In this document: piece by piece, positions 38,746 to 46,706 of the stretch
Layout of the letters: each line of letters opens with the position of its first letter
Position numbering within the stretch: the stretch's first letter is position 1
Source of the DNA: Kangiella spongicola
GTDB taxonomy: Bacteria > Pseudomonadota > Gammaproteobacteria > Enterobacterales > Kangiellaceae
Assembly: GCF_003194565.2 (NCBI RefSeq)
Contig: NZ_QICH01000001.1
Location: 124,001 to 188,000 of the forward strand
Reading direction: 5' to 3'
DNA: 64,000 nucleotides
Notes under the pieces: model-generated
What the model was told of the DNA's origin: nothing
What the model saw: only the letters and a program-made list of their open reading frames with translations
Databases searched by the model: none
Program-made: the position numbers and the translations under genes

Positions 38746-40737
38746 TTATCCTGAAATATCTTTAGAATCTAAAGCAAACTTCATCTTATATTCCATATCG
38801 GTTTTACCATAGTCTTTTTCATCGAATGTCCACTTTTTAACCGCCTCAATAGCATCTTTATTGAATAAACCGTTATTACTGGCCTCGACCACACGAATGT
38901 TGGTCGCCTTACCTTGGTCATTAACATCGAATGATAAGTCCACATAACCTTCGATACCTTGCTCAAGGGCAGCCTGTGGATATTTAGCAGGAGTTTGCTC
39001 TAGAAGGCTCAAGGAAGGAGCTTTCGGGCTCTTTCCTGGTTTAGCTGGCTTAGCAGGCTTAGGTGGTAGAGGTGGCGTCGGAATACTTTCGACTTTTTCA
39101 TCAAAATAAGCTTTTTCCGCCGCTGTCATGGCACGCTTTTTGCCATTTTCTTCAACACTATAGTCACCGTCTACATTGCTATAAACTTTACCGCTATCGT
39201 CTTCTAACTTAATAACGTGGCTACTATGAACATCTGCGCCAACATGCTCGTCATGTTTTAGCTTTTTAACTTTATAGACATGCTTATTGTCAGAGCCATC
39301 CTTCATCGCCAAACGCTTTTTGCGAATTTCAACCTTAGCTTTTTCGAGTCCTTGCTTCGCTTTTTCGATATCGACTTTGATATTCACCTTCTTACCATCA
39401 AATTGCTTCCGAGCTTGCTCTAAGCTTTTGCGAACATGTTTTAGTTGCTCTTCGCTTAGCTCACCGTTTTTAAACTCCAGTTCGATTTCACGCTCAGCTT
39501 CAGCAATTGCTTCATGCGCATGCTCCATTTCTTTGTGCGCTAACTCAATCTCTTCGGTATGGAGTTCGAGCTCTTCTTGAGCACTCTCGATTTCTTTCTC
39601 TATCATGATCAACTCTTGCTCAGAAAGCTCAAGCTCTTTCATGGTGGCTTCATGCTTACGTTCAAAAGCAGCGCGTTCAGCCGCGGTCATTTCACGGCGA
39701 TCTCCATTTTTCTCAATATAGTATTTATCGTTTTCTTGAATATAAGTAACACCATCCTCATCAATCAGCTCGAGCATGACTTCTTCATTCTTGATGACAG
39801 TTTTTTCGTGAACCTCTTTGTTAGCAGCATAAACCGCGCAACAACTCAGCACGAGACCCGCGCCTAACGTTAACGCAGCCTTACCTTTGCGATTAATGGG
39901 TTTAGTAATATTCATAATACGTTCCTCAAGTTGGTTAAAAACCTTCCAAGAGCAAAGCAGACTTACAGAATGAGTGGCAGAAACTGTTGAAAGCAAAGCA
40001 TGACCATAATCTTTAGTTCTCGATTGACTGGTTTTATTGAGCACCAGATAATCACAGAACAACTCCTGATCATGGCGGAAATTTTTTCGAGCAATATAGA
40101 TAAGCGGGTTAAACCATCCAATACAGACTAAGATATCCCACAGTAAATTTAACCACAGATGCTTTTGTTTAATATGCTGCTCTTCATGCTCGATAATAAG
40201 TTGCATCTGTTGCACAGTAAGTTGCTTGGCAACGTGGGTCGGGAAGTAGATCTTAGGCTTTATAAAGCCATATACAGCGGGCGACATCTCTTTGCTAGTG
40301 ACAGCAACCACCTGGTATCGACGCGCCTCAAACAACTCCGCACCAGCGAGCTCTGACAAGGGTCGCTCAATTTTTTTCAAATCTTTTCGTAACTCGATAT
40401 GCTGAATAATCAATCTCAGCAATAGTAATGTGGTGCCCGTCAGCCATATAGCTCCTAGCCACCAGTAATTCTGTAAGGTTTCCACGGGCTTAATAATCAT
40501 GGCACTAACCGCTTCGCCGATATAACTCGAATCTACGCTCGAGAAATCCAGTGAAGCGATGACTTTAGCTAAAACAAACCCCACAGGGATCGCTAGCCAC
40601 AACAAATAAGAGTTATAACTTTTTGTGGTTTTTCGGATGAAAAATCGAACCAATAATACGGTTAAAACAATAACACTGAGATCAAGGTTAAAGTTCCAGA
40701 AAGTATCCAGCCAGCCATTGAACTGTAGATCAATCAT
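38746..40737 (-). CDS. M56 (BlaR1-like) membrane metallopeptidase fused to coiled coil and TonB C-terminal domain
   Basis: Membrane sensor protease, 663 residues. About four or five transmembrane helices (residues 18-110, 195-220 and 287-305) enclose the zinc motif H184EEQH188 of the BlaR1/MecR1 M56 family. A long charged, predicted coiled-coil region follows (about 355-480, rich in E, K, A, H), then a Pro/Lys linker (PPLPPKPAKPAKPGK). A TonB C-terminal domain ends it (about 575-655: KYPQAALEQGIEGYVDLSF, VKKWTFDEK). There is no penicillin-binding sensor domain. Two imperfect copies of a 36-residue module (YxxEKNG-MTAAER and YSVEENG-MTAAEK) flank the coiled coil. It overlaps blaI by 8 bp, so the pair is a two-gene regulatory system. 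The signal sensed is unknown. Confidence 0.88.
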   Translation of the reverse strand: MIDLQFNGWLDTFWNFNLDLSVIVLTVLLVRFFIRKTTKSYNSYLLWLAIPVGFVLAKVIASLDFSSVDSSYIGEAVSAMIIKPVETLQNYWWLGAIWLTGTTLLLLRLIIQHIELRKDLKKIERPLSELAGAELFEARRYQVVAVTSKEMSPAVYGFIKPKIYFPTHVAKQLTVQQMQLIIEHEEQHIKQKHLWLNLLWDILVCIGWFNPLIYIARKNFRHDQELFCDYLVLNKTSQSRTKDYGHALLSTVSATHSVSLLCSWKVFNQLEERIMNITKPINRKGKAALTLGAGLVLSCCAVYAANKEVHEKTVIKNEEVMLELIDEDGVTYIQENDKYYIEKNGDRREMTAAERAAFERKHEATMKELELSEQELIMIEKEIESAQEELELHTEEIELAHKEMEHAHEAIAEAEREIELEFKNGELSEEQLKHVRKSLEQARKQFDGKKVNIKVDIEKAKQGLEKAKVEIRKKRLAMKDGSDNKHVYKVKKLKHDEHVGADVHSSHVIKLEDDSGKVYSNVDGDYSVEENGKKRAMTAAEKAYFDEKVESIPTPPLPPKPAKPAKPGKSPKAPSLSLLEQTPAKYPQAALEQGIEGYVDLSFDVNDQGKATNIRVVEASNNGLFNKDAIEAVKKWTFDEKDYGKTDMEYKMKFALDSKDISG

Positions 40738-41152
40738 CTTTCAGCTCCTTTATAACCTTTTCGTCCCTGACGTTCTTCGTAGACTGGTCACGTTCAGAGT
40801 CATTTAACAAGCCTTTTAAATAATCCAACTCGTCCGTGGATAATTGTTTGTTTTCCACGAAGGTAGCCAACAACTCTTTCATGTTGCCTTTAAAAACTTT
40901 ATCTAAGAACCCTTCACTTTCATCAGCTAGGAACTCATCACGCTCTATGGCGGGAGAATACAAATAGCGACGGCCGTCTTTTTGAAACGACACAACGCCT
41001 TTTTTTACTAAACGATTAAGAAAGGTTTTAACGGTTTTCTCGCTCCAATCTTGCGATTGTAGCTTTTCAACCACTTCAACACTTGATAATGGAGATTCCT
41101 GCCACAGAACGTCCATCACACTTTTTTCTGCTTCACTCACTCTGATTGTCAT
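40730..41152 (-). CDS. blaI: BlaI/MecI/CopY-family transcriptional repressor
   Basis: Winged-helix repressor, 140 residues. The DNA-binding part (about 1-75: VSEAEKSVMDVLWQESPLSSVEVVEKL, split over two stretches, then KTVKTFLNRLVKKGVV) matches BlaI/MecI. The C-terminal half is the dimerisation region that the partner M56 protease normally inactivates, with an extra charged tail (RDQSTKNVRDEK). It sits upstream of, and overlaps, the M56-TonB gene. Two identical-arm operators in its promoter indicate autorepression. Beta-lactam response is not implied; the same pair controls many other genes. The symbol denotes family only. Confidence 0.9.
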   Translation of the reverse strand: MTIRVSEAEKSVMDVLWQESPLSSVEVVEKLQSQDWSEKTVKTFLNRLVKKGVVSFQKDGRRYLYSPAIERDEFLADESEGFLDKVFKGNMKELLATFVENKQLSTDELDYLKGLLNDSERDQSTKNVRDEKVIKELKDD

Positions 41153-41186
41153 ACTCGACTCATATCAGTTAATTAAGTTATTTAAC

Positions 41187-41202
41187 GATTACAAATGTAA
41201 TC
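41187..41202 (-). promoter_or_regulatory. BlaI-type operator, promoter-distal copy
   Basis: GATTACA-AA-TGTAATC, perfect 7-bp arms, containing the TACA...TGTA core recognised by BlaI/MecI. It lies 35 bp upstream of the blaI start, within the leader. Confidence 0.8.
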
Positions 41203-41211
41203 ATGCGTTTT

Positions 41212-41240
41212 AGATTACACCTGTAATCGTATCCCGTCAA
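41212..41240 (-). promoter_or_regulatory. blaI promoter overlapped by a second BlaI-type operator
   Basis: On the minus strand TTGACG (41240-41235), a 17-bp spacer and TAATCT (41217-41212). The operator GATTACA-CC-TGTAATC (41213-41228) covers the -10 and most of the spacer. Its arms are identical to the other copy; the centres are 26 bp apart. Confidence 0.8.
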
Positions 41241-41409
41241 GAATAAATTTCATTCAATTTATTATGGTTGGAAAACTTCCTTTGAGTAATACATTGGTAC
41301 AATCATTGCTTTATACTGCGAGAGACATAGCTGAATACCCTGACTTAAATTTGCAGTTTTTGGCACAATGACTTAGAGTTCACTACTTCTTAAACAATAG
41401 ATTAAAACA

Positions 41410-42720
41410 ATGAATTTAAGCGTCAAAATCCTAATTTTTATGCTTGTGGGTGCCGTAGTGGGGGTGCTTTTCTTGCAGTTTGGTGGCTATCAATGTGCTA
41501 GCGACCTTTCAAAGGCAGAGTGTCAGACAATACAACAAGGTAGCTGGGCTTATACTTATTTCGTAGAAGGCCTTTTCAATGTTGGTGGTAGCCTCTTCAT
41601 TAATGCCTTGAAAATGCTAATGGTTCCACTGGTTCTTGTGTCATTAGTATGTGGCGTTTGTTCCTTAGCAGATCCTTCAAAGCTCGGACGTTTAAGCCTA
41701 AAATCTATTGGCCTTTATTTATTAACTACAGCTATTGCGTTAACTCTGGCGCTAACTCTAGCTTCTATTTTCCAACCAGGCATCGGCATGCCGGTAGGTG
41801 ATGCCACTTTTGATGCAAGTAGTAAACCACCACTTACGGATGTTCTGATTAATATTGTTCCAACCAACCCGTTCGAAGCGATGGTTAAAGCTAATATGCT
41901 GCAAATCATTGTTTTTGCAATTTTAGTTGGCCTAGCGATTACCCTATCAGGTGAACAAGGTAAGCGAATCGGCAATTGGTTCGAGGATGCGAATAAGGTT
42001 GTTATGGAACTGGTTAACATCGTCATGAAGTTCGCGCCTTACGGTGTTTTCTTCTTGATTGCAAAAACCTTTGCTACTTTCCCCTTCTCCGACTTGGCTG
42101 AAGGGTTAGGCGGATATTTCGCCTTGGTGATTGGAGGCTTAATACTCCACGCACTTTTGACTTACAGCGTATTAATCGCAATATTCGCACGTTTAAACCC
42201 CATCAACTTCTTTAAAGGCATGTGGCCTGCAATGATTACCGCATTCGGTACTTCGAGCAGCAATGCGACACTGCCAGTGACTATGCGTTGCGCTGAAAGT
42301 AACCTTGGCATCCATAAAAACACTTTCTCTTTTACGCTGCCACTGGGTGCTACTATCAACATGGATGGCACAGCGATCATGCAAGGTATCGCGACGCTAT
42401 TTATCGCACAAGCATACGGCGTGGATTTAAGCATGGCGCAGTTGTTAACCGTAGTCTTAACAGCCACCTTGGCCTCAATCGGAACTGCTGGCGTGCCAAG
42501 CGTTGGCCTGATTCTACTGGCGGGCGTACTGACTCAGGTAAACTTACCGGTTGAAGCGATTGGTATGATTTTAGGTATCGACCGCTTGTTAGATATGACG
42601 CGAACTGCGGTTAATATTACCGGTGATGCTGCTGTCACCACAATCGTCGCCAAATCTGAAGGTGAAATCGACATCGACACCTTCAACGACACCAGTAATA
42701 GAAGTAACTTCGACGATTAA
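41410..42720 (+). CDS. Dicarboxylate/amino acid:cation symporter (DAACS family)
   Basis: Inner-membrane secondary transporter of the GltP/GltT/DctA family, importing dicarboxylates or acidic/neutral amino acids with Na+ or H+. The 436-residue protein has eight helices plus two re-entrant loops. The family marks are the serine-rich motif AFGTSSSNATLPVTM and PLGATINMDGTAIMQG, which form the substrate and cation sites. Two cysteines (YQCASDLSKAEC) lie in the first periplasmic loop. It is monocistronic with its own terminator. Substrate cannot be fixed from sequence; nearby arginine and peptide catabolism would suit glutamate or aspartate. Confidence 0.92.
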   Translation: MNLSVKILIFMLVGAVVGVLFLQFGGYQCASDLSKAECQTIQQGSWAYTYFVEGLFNVGGSLFINALKMLMVPLVLVSLVCGVCSLADPSKLGRLSLKSIGLYLLTTAIALTLALTLASIFQPGIGMPVGDATFDASSKPPLTDVLINIVPTNPFEAMVKANMLQIIVFAILVGLAITLSGEQGKRIGNWFEDANKVVMELVNIVMKFAPYGVFFLIAKTFATFPFSDLAEGLGGYFALVIGGLILHALLTYSVLIAIFARLNPINFFKGMWPAMITAFGTSSSNATLPVTMRCAESNLGIHKNTFSFTLPLGATINMDGTAIMQGIATLFIAQAYGVDLSMAQLLTVVLTATLASIGTAGVPSVGLILLAGVLTQVNLPVEAIGMILGIDRLLDMTRTAVNITGDAAVTTIVAKSEGEIDIDTFNDTSNRSNFDD

Positions 42721-42746
42721 TAAACAAGTTTTTCTGAGACTCAACT

Positions 42747-42779
42747 AAAAAAGACACTCATCATCGAGTGTCTTTTTTT
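42747..42779. terminator. Bidirectional terminator symporter / S9 peptidase
   Basis: A stem AGACACTC / GAGTGTCT with loop ATCATC, extended by A and T runs of six to seven bases on both sides. Confidence 0.88.
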
Positions 42780-42804
42780 CTAAAATTCCTGCAAAGCTAT
42801 AAGC

Positions 42805-44736
42805 CTAGTTCAATAAGTAATTCCGATAAAACTCAAGCTCAGCTTCAAAGGCTCTAATAATCGTTTCAGGCTTTCTAAAGCCGTGCCCTTCACCTTCAAA
42901 AGTAATGTATTCGTACGGTAAGCCTTTGCTTTTAAGAGCTTCAACCATGGCCTCTGCTTGATTGGGTGGCACGACCTTATCGTCCAACCCTTGCAGAATT
43001 AGAATTGGGCAAGATAGCTGCTCAGTATGATTAACTGGCGAACGTTCGTGATAAATATCAGCCTGCTCTGGGTAAGGGCCAATAACACTGTCGAGATAGC
43101 GAATTTCGAATTTATGGCTATCTTGTGACAGTGATACGAGATCTGCAACGCCATAGCGGCTCATACCGGCTTTAAATGCATTATGGAAGGTTAGCGCACA
43201 CAAAGTGGTGTAACCACCCGCAGAGCCGCCCCTAATCGCCATACGCTCGCCATCAACGAGCCCTTCGGCAGCAAGGTAGTTGCCCATAGCAATGCAGTCA
43301 TCCACATCGACTAGCCCCCACTTCCCTTTTAGTTTGTCGCGATAAGCTCGCCCGTAACCGGTGCTACCACGATAATTCACGTCTGCAACTGCGAAGCCGC
43401 GACTTGTCCAAAACTGAACTTTAGAGTCCAAACCGCTATCCGCCATGGCCGTTGGGCCGCCGTGACTCATGACGATTAATGGTGGGCGCTCATTTTCTGG
43501 GCCTGTAAACTGACTATTTGCTGGTGGATAAAAGAAGCCATGAGCAATATCACCACCTGAGGTCGGGAAGCTGACGTGCTGTGCTACTGAAATGTTCTTT
43601 TCGTTGGTATTGTCATCAAGCTCAGAAAGTATCTGTTTACTGGTCACGTTAAAATCACTATTTAACGTTAGCTTAACTACTGACTCTGACTGAGTCGGAC
43701 TAGCGGCGAGACAATAAACGTGGATCTCATCTTGGCCCTTATCTTGAGCCGAAGTCACCACCATCTGCCCGCTAAAAGCAGTCCAATCATCGCAAAGAGT
43801 GCTGATAGTGCCATGCTGTCGATTAATGATGTACAGCGCTTGCGTGCCCTGCTTGGTGCCAATGGTAATCAAGGTATTCGTATCTAATTCCTGCCATGTG
43901 CGGCAACCGAACACCCACTGTGGTAAAGCGAATTCTATGTCTTGAAGCTCATGCAGCGGCTTATCACTGCCAAGCGCATACAAATGCCACCAACCGTCGT
44001 AGTCTGCGGCGTACACTAACTCGTTGTTATGCGTCCAATCTGGCTGATACGCCGACACTTCAGACTTTTGCACAACCGCTTCAGCATTTTTAATATCGCC
44101 ATCGATAATACCCGCAGTCCAAACCTCGGTTTCGTCCCACGGCATATTAGGATGATTCCAGCATAACCAGCTCAAGCGCTGTCCATTTGGGCTAATGCGC
44201 GGGTTGGAGTAAAAGTCATAACCTTCAGCGACGATTTCGATGTTTTGACTTCCATCTAGCGGCACCTTAACCAACTCATTAATGACTTCGCTTTCTTCAT
44301 GTCGCTCACGCACACACACCGTAAACTCTGATCTCGGGTCAATACAACCATCGTTATAGCGCCAACTTCTTTTCGCCGGCGGCTTTGGTGTTAACGCTTC
44401 AATCTCTAGAGTCGTTAAGTCTTGGCGATATAGGCGCTGTTCTTCGTCATCCACAAACAACAAATACTGCTCGTTCAGCCAAAAGTCACCACCACCATAT
44501 TCATGCACTCGAGTTCTTACATTATACGGTTTAGGCGTGATGTCTTCGCGCTTACCGTCTGCGTAACGCACGATTACGCCTCTGCCCTGCTCTTCAGGTC
44601 GCCCTTCAAGCCAATACAAGGCATTGCTGGTCGCTTGAATTTGTCCCAGTCGCGTTGATTTACTGGCTAATTGCTCGGCGCTAATATACGAGTCCCACTG
44701 ACCATAAGGTTTTACGTTTTTACTTTGTTCAGACAT
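42805..44736 (-). CDS. S9-family peptidase (prolyl oligopeptidase / acylaminoacyl-peptidase type)
   Basis: Serine peptidase, 643 residues. The N-terminal two-thirds is a beta-propeller (repeated WSPDG-like strands such as PRISPNGQRLSWLCWNHPNMP), and the C-terminal third an alpha/beta hydrolase. The catalytic Ser is in AIRGGSAGGYTTL, Asp in QGLDDKVVPP and His in EGEGHGFRKPE. The oxyanion region MSHGGPTAMAD and DVNYRGSTGYGRAY are typical of dipeptidyl aminopeptidases. No signal peptide, so it is probably cytoplasmic and degrades oligopeptides. It starts 6 nt after tpm, so it is the third gene of a sohB-tpm-S9 run. Confidence 0.92.
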   Translation of the reverse strand: MSEQSKNVKPYGQWDSYISAEQLASKSTRLGQIQATSNALYWLEGRPEEQGRGVIVRYADGKREDITPKPYNVRTRVHEYGGGDFWLNEQYLLFVDDEEQRLYRQDLTTLEIEALTPKPPAKRSWRYNDGCIDPRSEFTVCVRERHEESEVINELVKVPLDGSQNIEIVAEGYDFYSNPRISPNGQRLSWLCWNHPNMPWDETEVWTAGIIDGDIKNAEAVVQKSEVSAYQPDWTHNNELVYAADYDGWWHLYALGSDKPLHELQDIEFALPQWVFGCRTWQELDTNTLITIGTKQGTQALYIINRQHGTISTLCDDWTAFSGQMVVTSAQDKGQDEIHVYCLAASPTQSESVVKLTLNSDFNVTSKQILSELDDNTNEKNISVAQHVSFPTSGGDIAHGFFYPPANSQFTGPENERPPLIVMSHGGPTAMADSGLDSKVQFWTSRGFAVADVNYRGSTGYGRAYRDKLKGKWGLVDVDDCIAMGNYLAAEGLVDGERMAIRGGSAGGYTTLCALTFHNAFKAGMSRYGVADLVSLSQDSHKFEIRYLDSVIGPYPEQADIYHERSPVNHTEQLSCPILILQGLDDKVVPPNQAEAMVEALKSKGLPYEYITFEGEGHGFRKPETIIRAFEAELEFYRNYLLN

Positions 44737-44742
44737 ACACCA

Positions 44743-45399
44743 TCACACTGTTTTTAATTGAATTTCATATAAGACTTCATCAAGCCTACTTAGCTCTAGC
44801 TCACGCCATCTGGGGTGAGACTGGATTATGCTAGTTCGAGCCAATTGCTTGATCTCAGTATTTGGAAATAGCTCTTCTATTTCGGCCTTATCGATATAAA
44901 AAGGAGGGCCCGACATTTGCTCAGCATCGTAGTCCATAGTGACCAGCAACAAGCGCCCCTGTGGCGCCAAAAAGCTTATGAGGTGCTTGGCGTAGTCAGG
45001 TCTCATTTTTGGCGGTAATGCGACTAGGGCTGCACGGTCAAAGATTGCTTGGAAATGGCCGATATCATCTTGATTAATATTAAAAAAGTCAGCCATCCAA
45101 ACTTCAATACTAGAGGTTTGATATCGGGTTTTGTTATCGAAAGAGGTCACTTCAGGGGTTAACTTGCTGTCTGCGAAAAAAGACTCTACAGCACGCGGAT
45201 TAAACTCAACGCCTATAACATTTATGCCGTTTTGGGCGAGAAAGTTTAAATCTTGGGTTTTACCACACAAAGGCAATAATACTCGCTCTTTGTCGGCGAA
45301 GTATTGATCGAAATATTCGGTTAGAAAGTGATGAGGCTTTGTTAAATGAAACGGCTGGGTAGGCTTTACCCAGCAATTATTCCAGAACTCAAAGTCCAC
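44743..45399 (-). CDS. tpm: Thiopurine S-methyltransferase
   Basis: SAM-dependent methyltransferase that methylates thiopurines and, in bacteria, selenium or tellurium oxyanions. The 218-residue protein begins MDFEFWNNCWVKPTQPFHL, then carries the SAM site LLPLCGKTQDLNFLAQNG with VIGVEFNPRAVESFF, DRAALVALPPKMR and LVTMDYD. Length and motifs match E. coli/Pseudomonas Tpm. It lies 16 nt after sohB and 6 nt before the S9 peptidase gene. Confidence 0.94.
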   Translation of the reverse strand: MDFEFWNNCWVKPTQPFHLTKPHHFLTEYFDQYFADKERVLLPLCGKTQDLNFLAQNGINVIGVEFNPRAVESFFADSKLTPEVTSFDNKTRYQTSSIEVWMADFFNINQDDIGHFQAIFDRAALVALPPKMRPDYAKHLISFLAPQGRLLLVTMDYDAEQMSGPPFYIDKAEIEELFPNTEIKQLARTSIIQSHPRWRELELSRLDEVLYEIQLKTV

Positions 45400-45415
45400 G
45401 AAGTGGCCTCCAATA

Positions 45416-46510
45416 TTACTTAAACAAATCTTGTCGTGATGAGCGGTGAACTAAGCGGGTTAATAGTTTTTCTGCGCCACGGCTCAAGCTGATTGATAAA
45501 CGCTCGCTAATAGGCTTCTTAATGCTGAATTTAATCGCATAGACATCTTTATCTTTAAGCGCCTTCATAATCCAATCATCACTAGTACCTAGCTCATCGA
45601 CCAGGCCGAGCTCTTTGGCTTTAGTGCCATACCAGTGCTCGCCCGTTGCTACTTTTTCTAAATCCAGCTCAGGACGGTTTTGATTGATAAACGACTTAAA
45701 CAGCTGATGCGTATCTTCTAAGTCTTCTTTAAATTTATCACGACCATGCGAGGTGTTCTCACCAAACATCGTCAAAGTACGCTTATAATCGCCGGCTGTG
45801 TGCTGCTCATAGTCAACATTAGCCTTTTTCAATAAGCGGTGGAAGTTTGGTAATTCAGCGACCACACCAATCGAGCCAATAACGGCAAACGGAGCAGCGG
45901 TGATAGTATCCGCCACGCAGGCCATCATATAGCCGCCACTAGCTGCAACTTCGTCGACCACAATAGTGAGCTTATATCCGGCGTCACGGATTCGCTGTAG
46001 TTGCGAAGCGGCTAAGCCGTAGGAATGCACCATACCACCAGGGCTTTTAAGGCGAACCATGACTTCGTCACCTTTATTTGCGGCGTCGAGAATCGTGGTG
46101 ATTTCTTCTCGCATGGACTCCACTTCGCTAGCCTCAATATCGCCATCAAAATCAATAACATAGACTCTAGGCTTTGCATCCTGCTCATCACTCGACTCTT
46201 CAGCGCTCGACTTGTCACTTTTCTTTAATGCTTTAAGCTTTTGTTTTTCTTCTTTATCTTTGGCTTTTTCCTGCTCTTTTTCTTGTTTTAGAGCATGCTT
46301 GTACTCGTGTTTTGACAAGACTTCATTTTTAATCGCCTGGCTGCGATCTTTAATCGTCTCGCCAAGGTTTGTCACCTTAATATCCCCTCTTGGGACAGCT
46401 TGCTGTCTGTGACTTGCGTTTATGATCATCGCAAGCACAACAATAATGCCGATAACAATGGTTGCGGTCTTTAATAAAAATAAACCGTATTCAGCAAAAA
46501 ACTCTAACAT
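45416..46510 (-). CDS. sohB: SohB, inner-membrane serine protease (S49, SppA-like)
   Basis: S49-family protease anchored by an N-terminal helix (about residues 8-30) with the catalytic domain in the periplasm; multicopy E. coli sohB suppresses loss of DegP. In the 364-residue protein a charged linker (about 50-105) is followed by VIDFDGDIEASEV, the catalytic Ser in EVAASGGYMMACVAD, and the Lys dyad in HTAGDYKRTLTMFGEN. Length matches E. coli SohB (349). It is the first gene of a probable three-gene run with tpm and the S9 peptidase. Confidence 0.94.
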   Translation of the reverse strand: MLEFFAEYGLFLLKTATIVIGIIVVLAMIINASHRQQAVPRGDIKVTNLGETIKDRSQAIKNEVLSKHEYKHALKQEKEQEKAKDKEEKQKLKALKKSDKSSAEESSDEQDAKPRVYVIDFDGDIEASEVESMREEITTILDAANKGDEVMVRLKSPGGMVHSYGLAASQLQRIRDAGYKLTIVVDEVAASGGYMMACVADTITAAPFAVIGSIGVVAELPNFHRLLKKANVDYEQHTAGDYKRTLTMFGENTSHGRDKFKEDLEDTHQLFKSFINQNRPELDLEKVATGEHWYGTKAKELGLVDELGTSDDWIMKALKDKDVYAIKFSIKKPISERLSISLSRGAEKLLTRLVHRSSRQDLFK

Positions 46511-46641
46511 AATGCCCTTATCTCAATAACCAACAAAGTTTCATGACTCGACTGGTTGACGTGTGAACGATGATTCTACTGCAAATCACCCTAAATTGGA
46601 TCACTATTTGACCTAACGCCAGAAACAAAACCTAGATCCAT

Positions 46642-46670
46642 AAAAAAAGCCCTCAAAACTGAGGGCTTTC
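46642..46670 (-). terminator. Rho-independent terminator of the lipase gene
   Basis: A perfect 9-bp stem AAAGCCCTC / GAGGGCTTT with loop AAAACT and a run of seven Ts on the minus strand. Confidence 0.88.
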
Positions 46671-46706
46671 ATCCTAATGGATTGTTAATTACTGTTCAAA
46701 CTCTGC

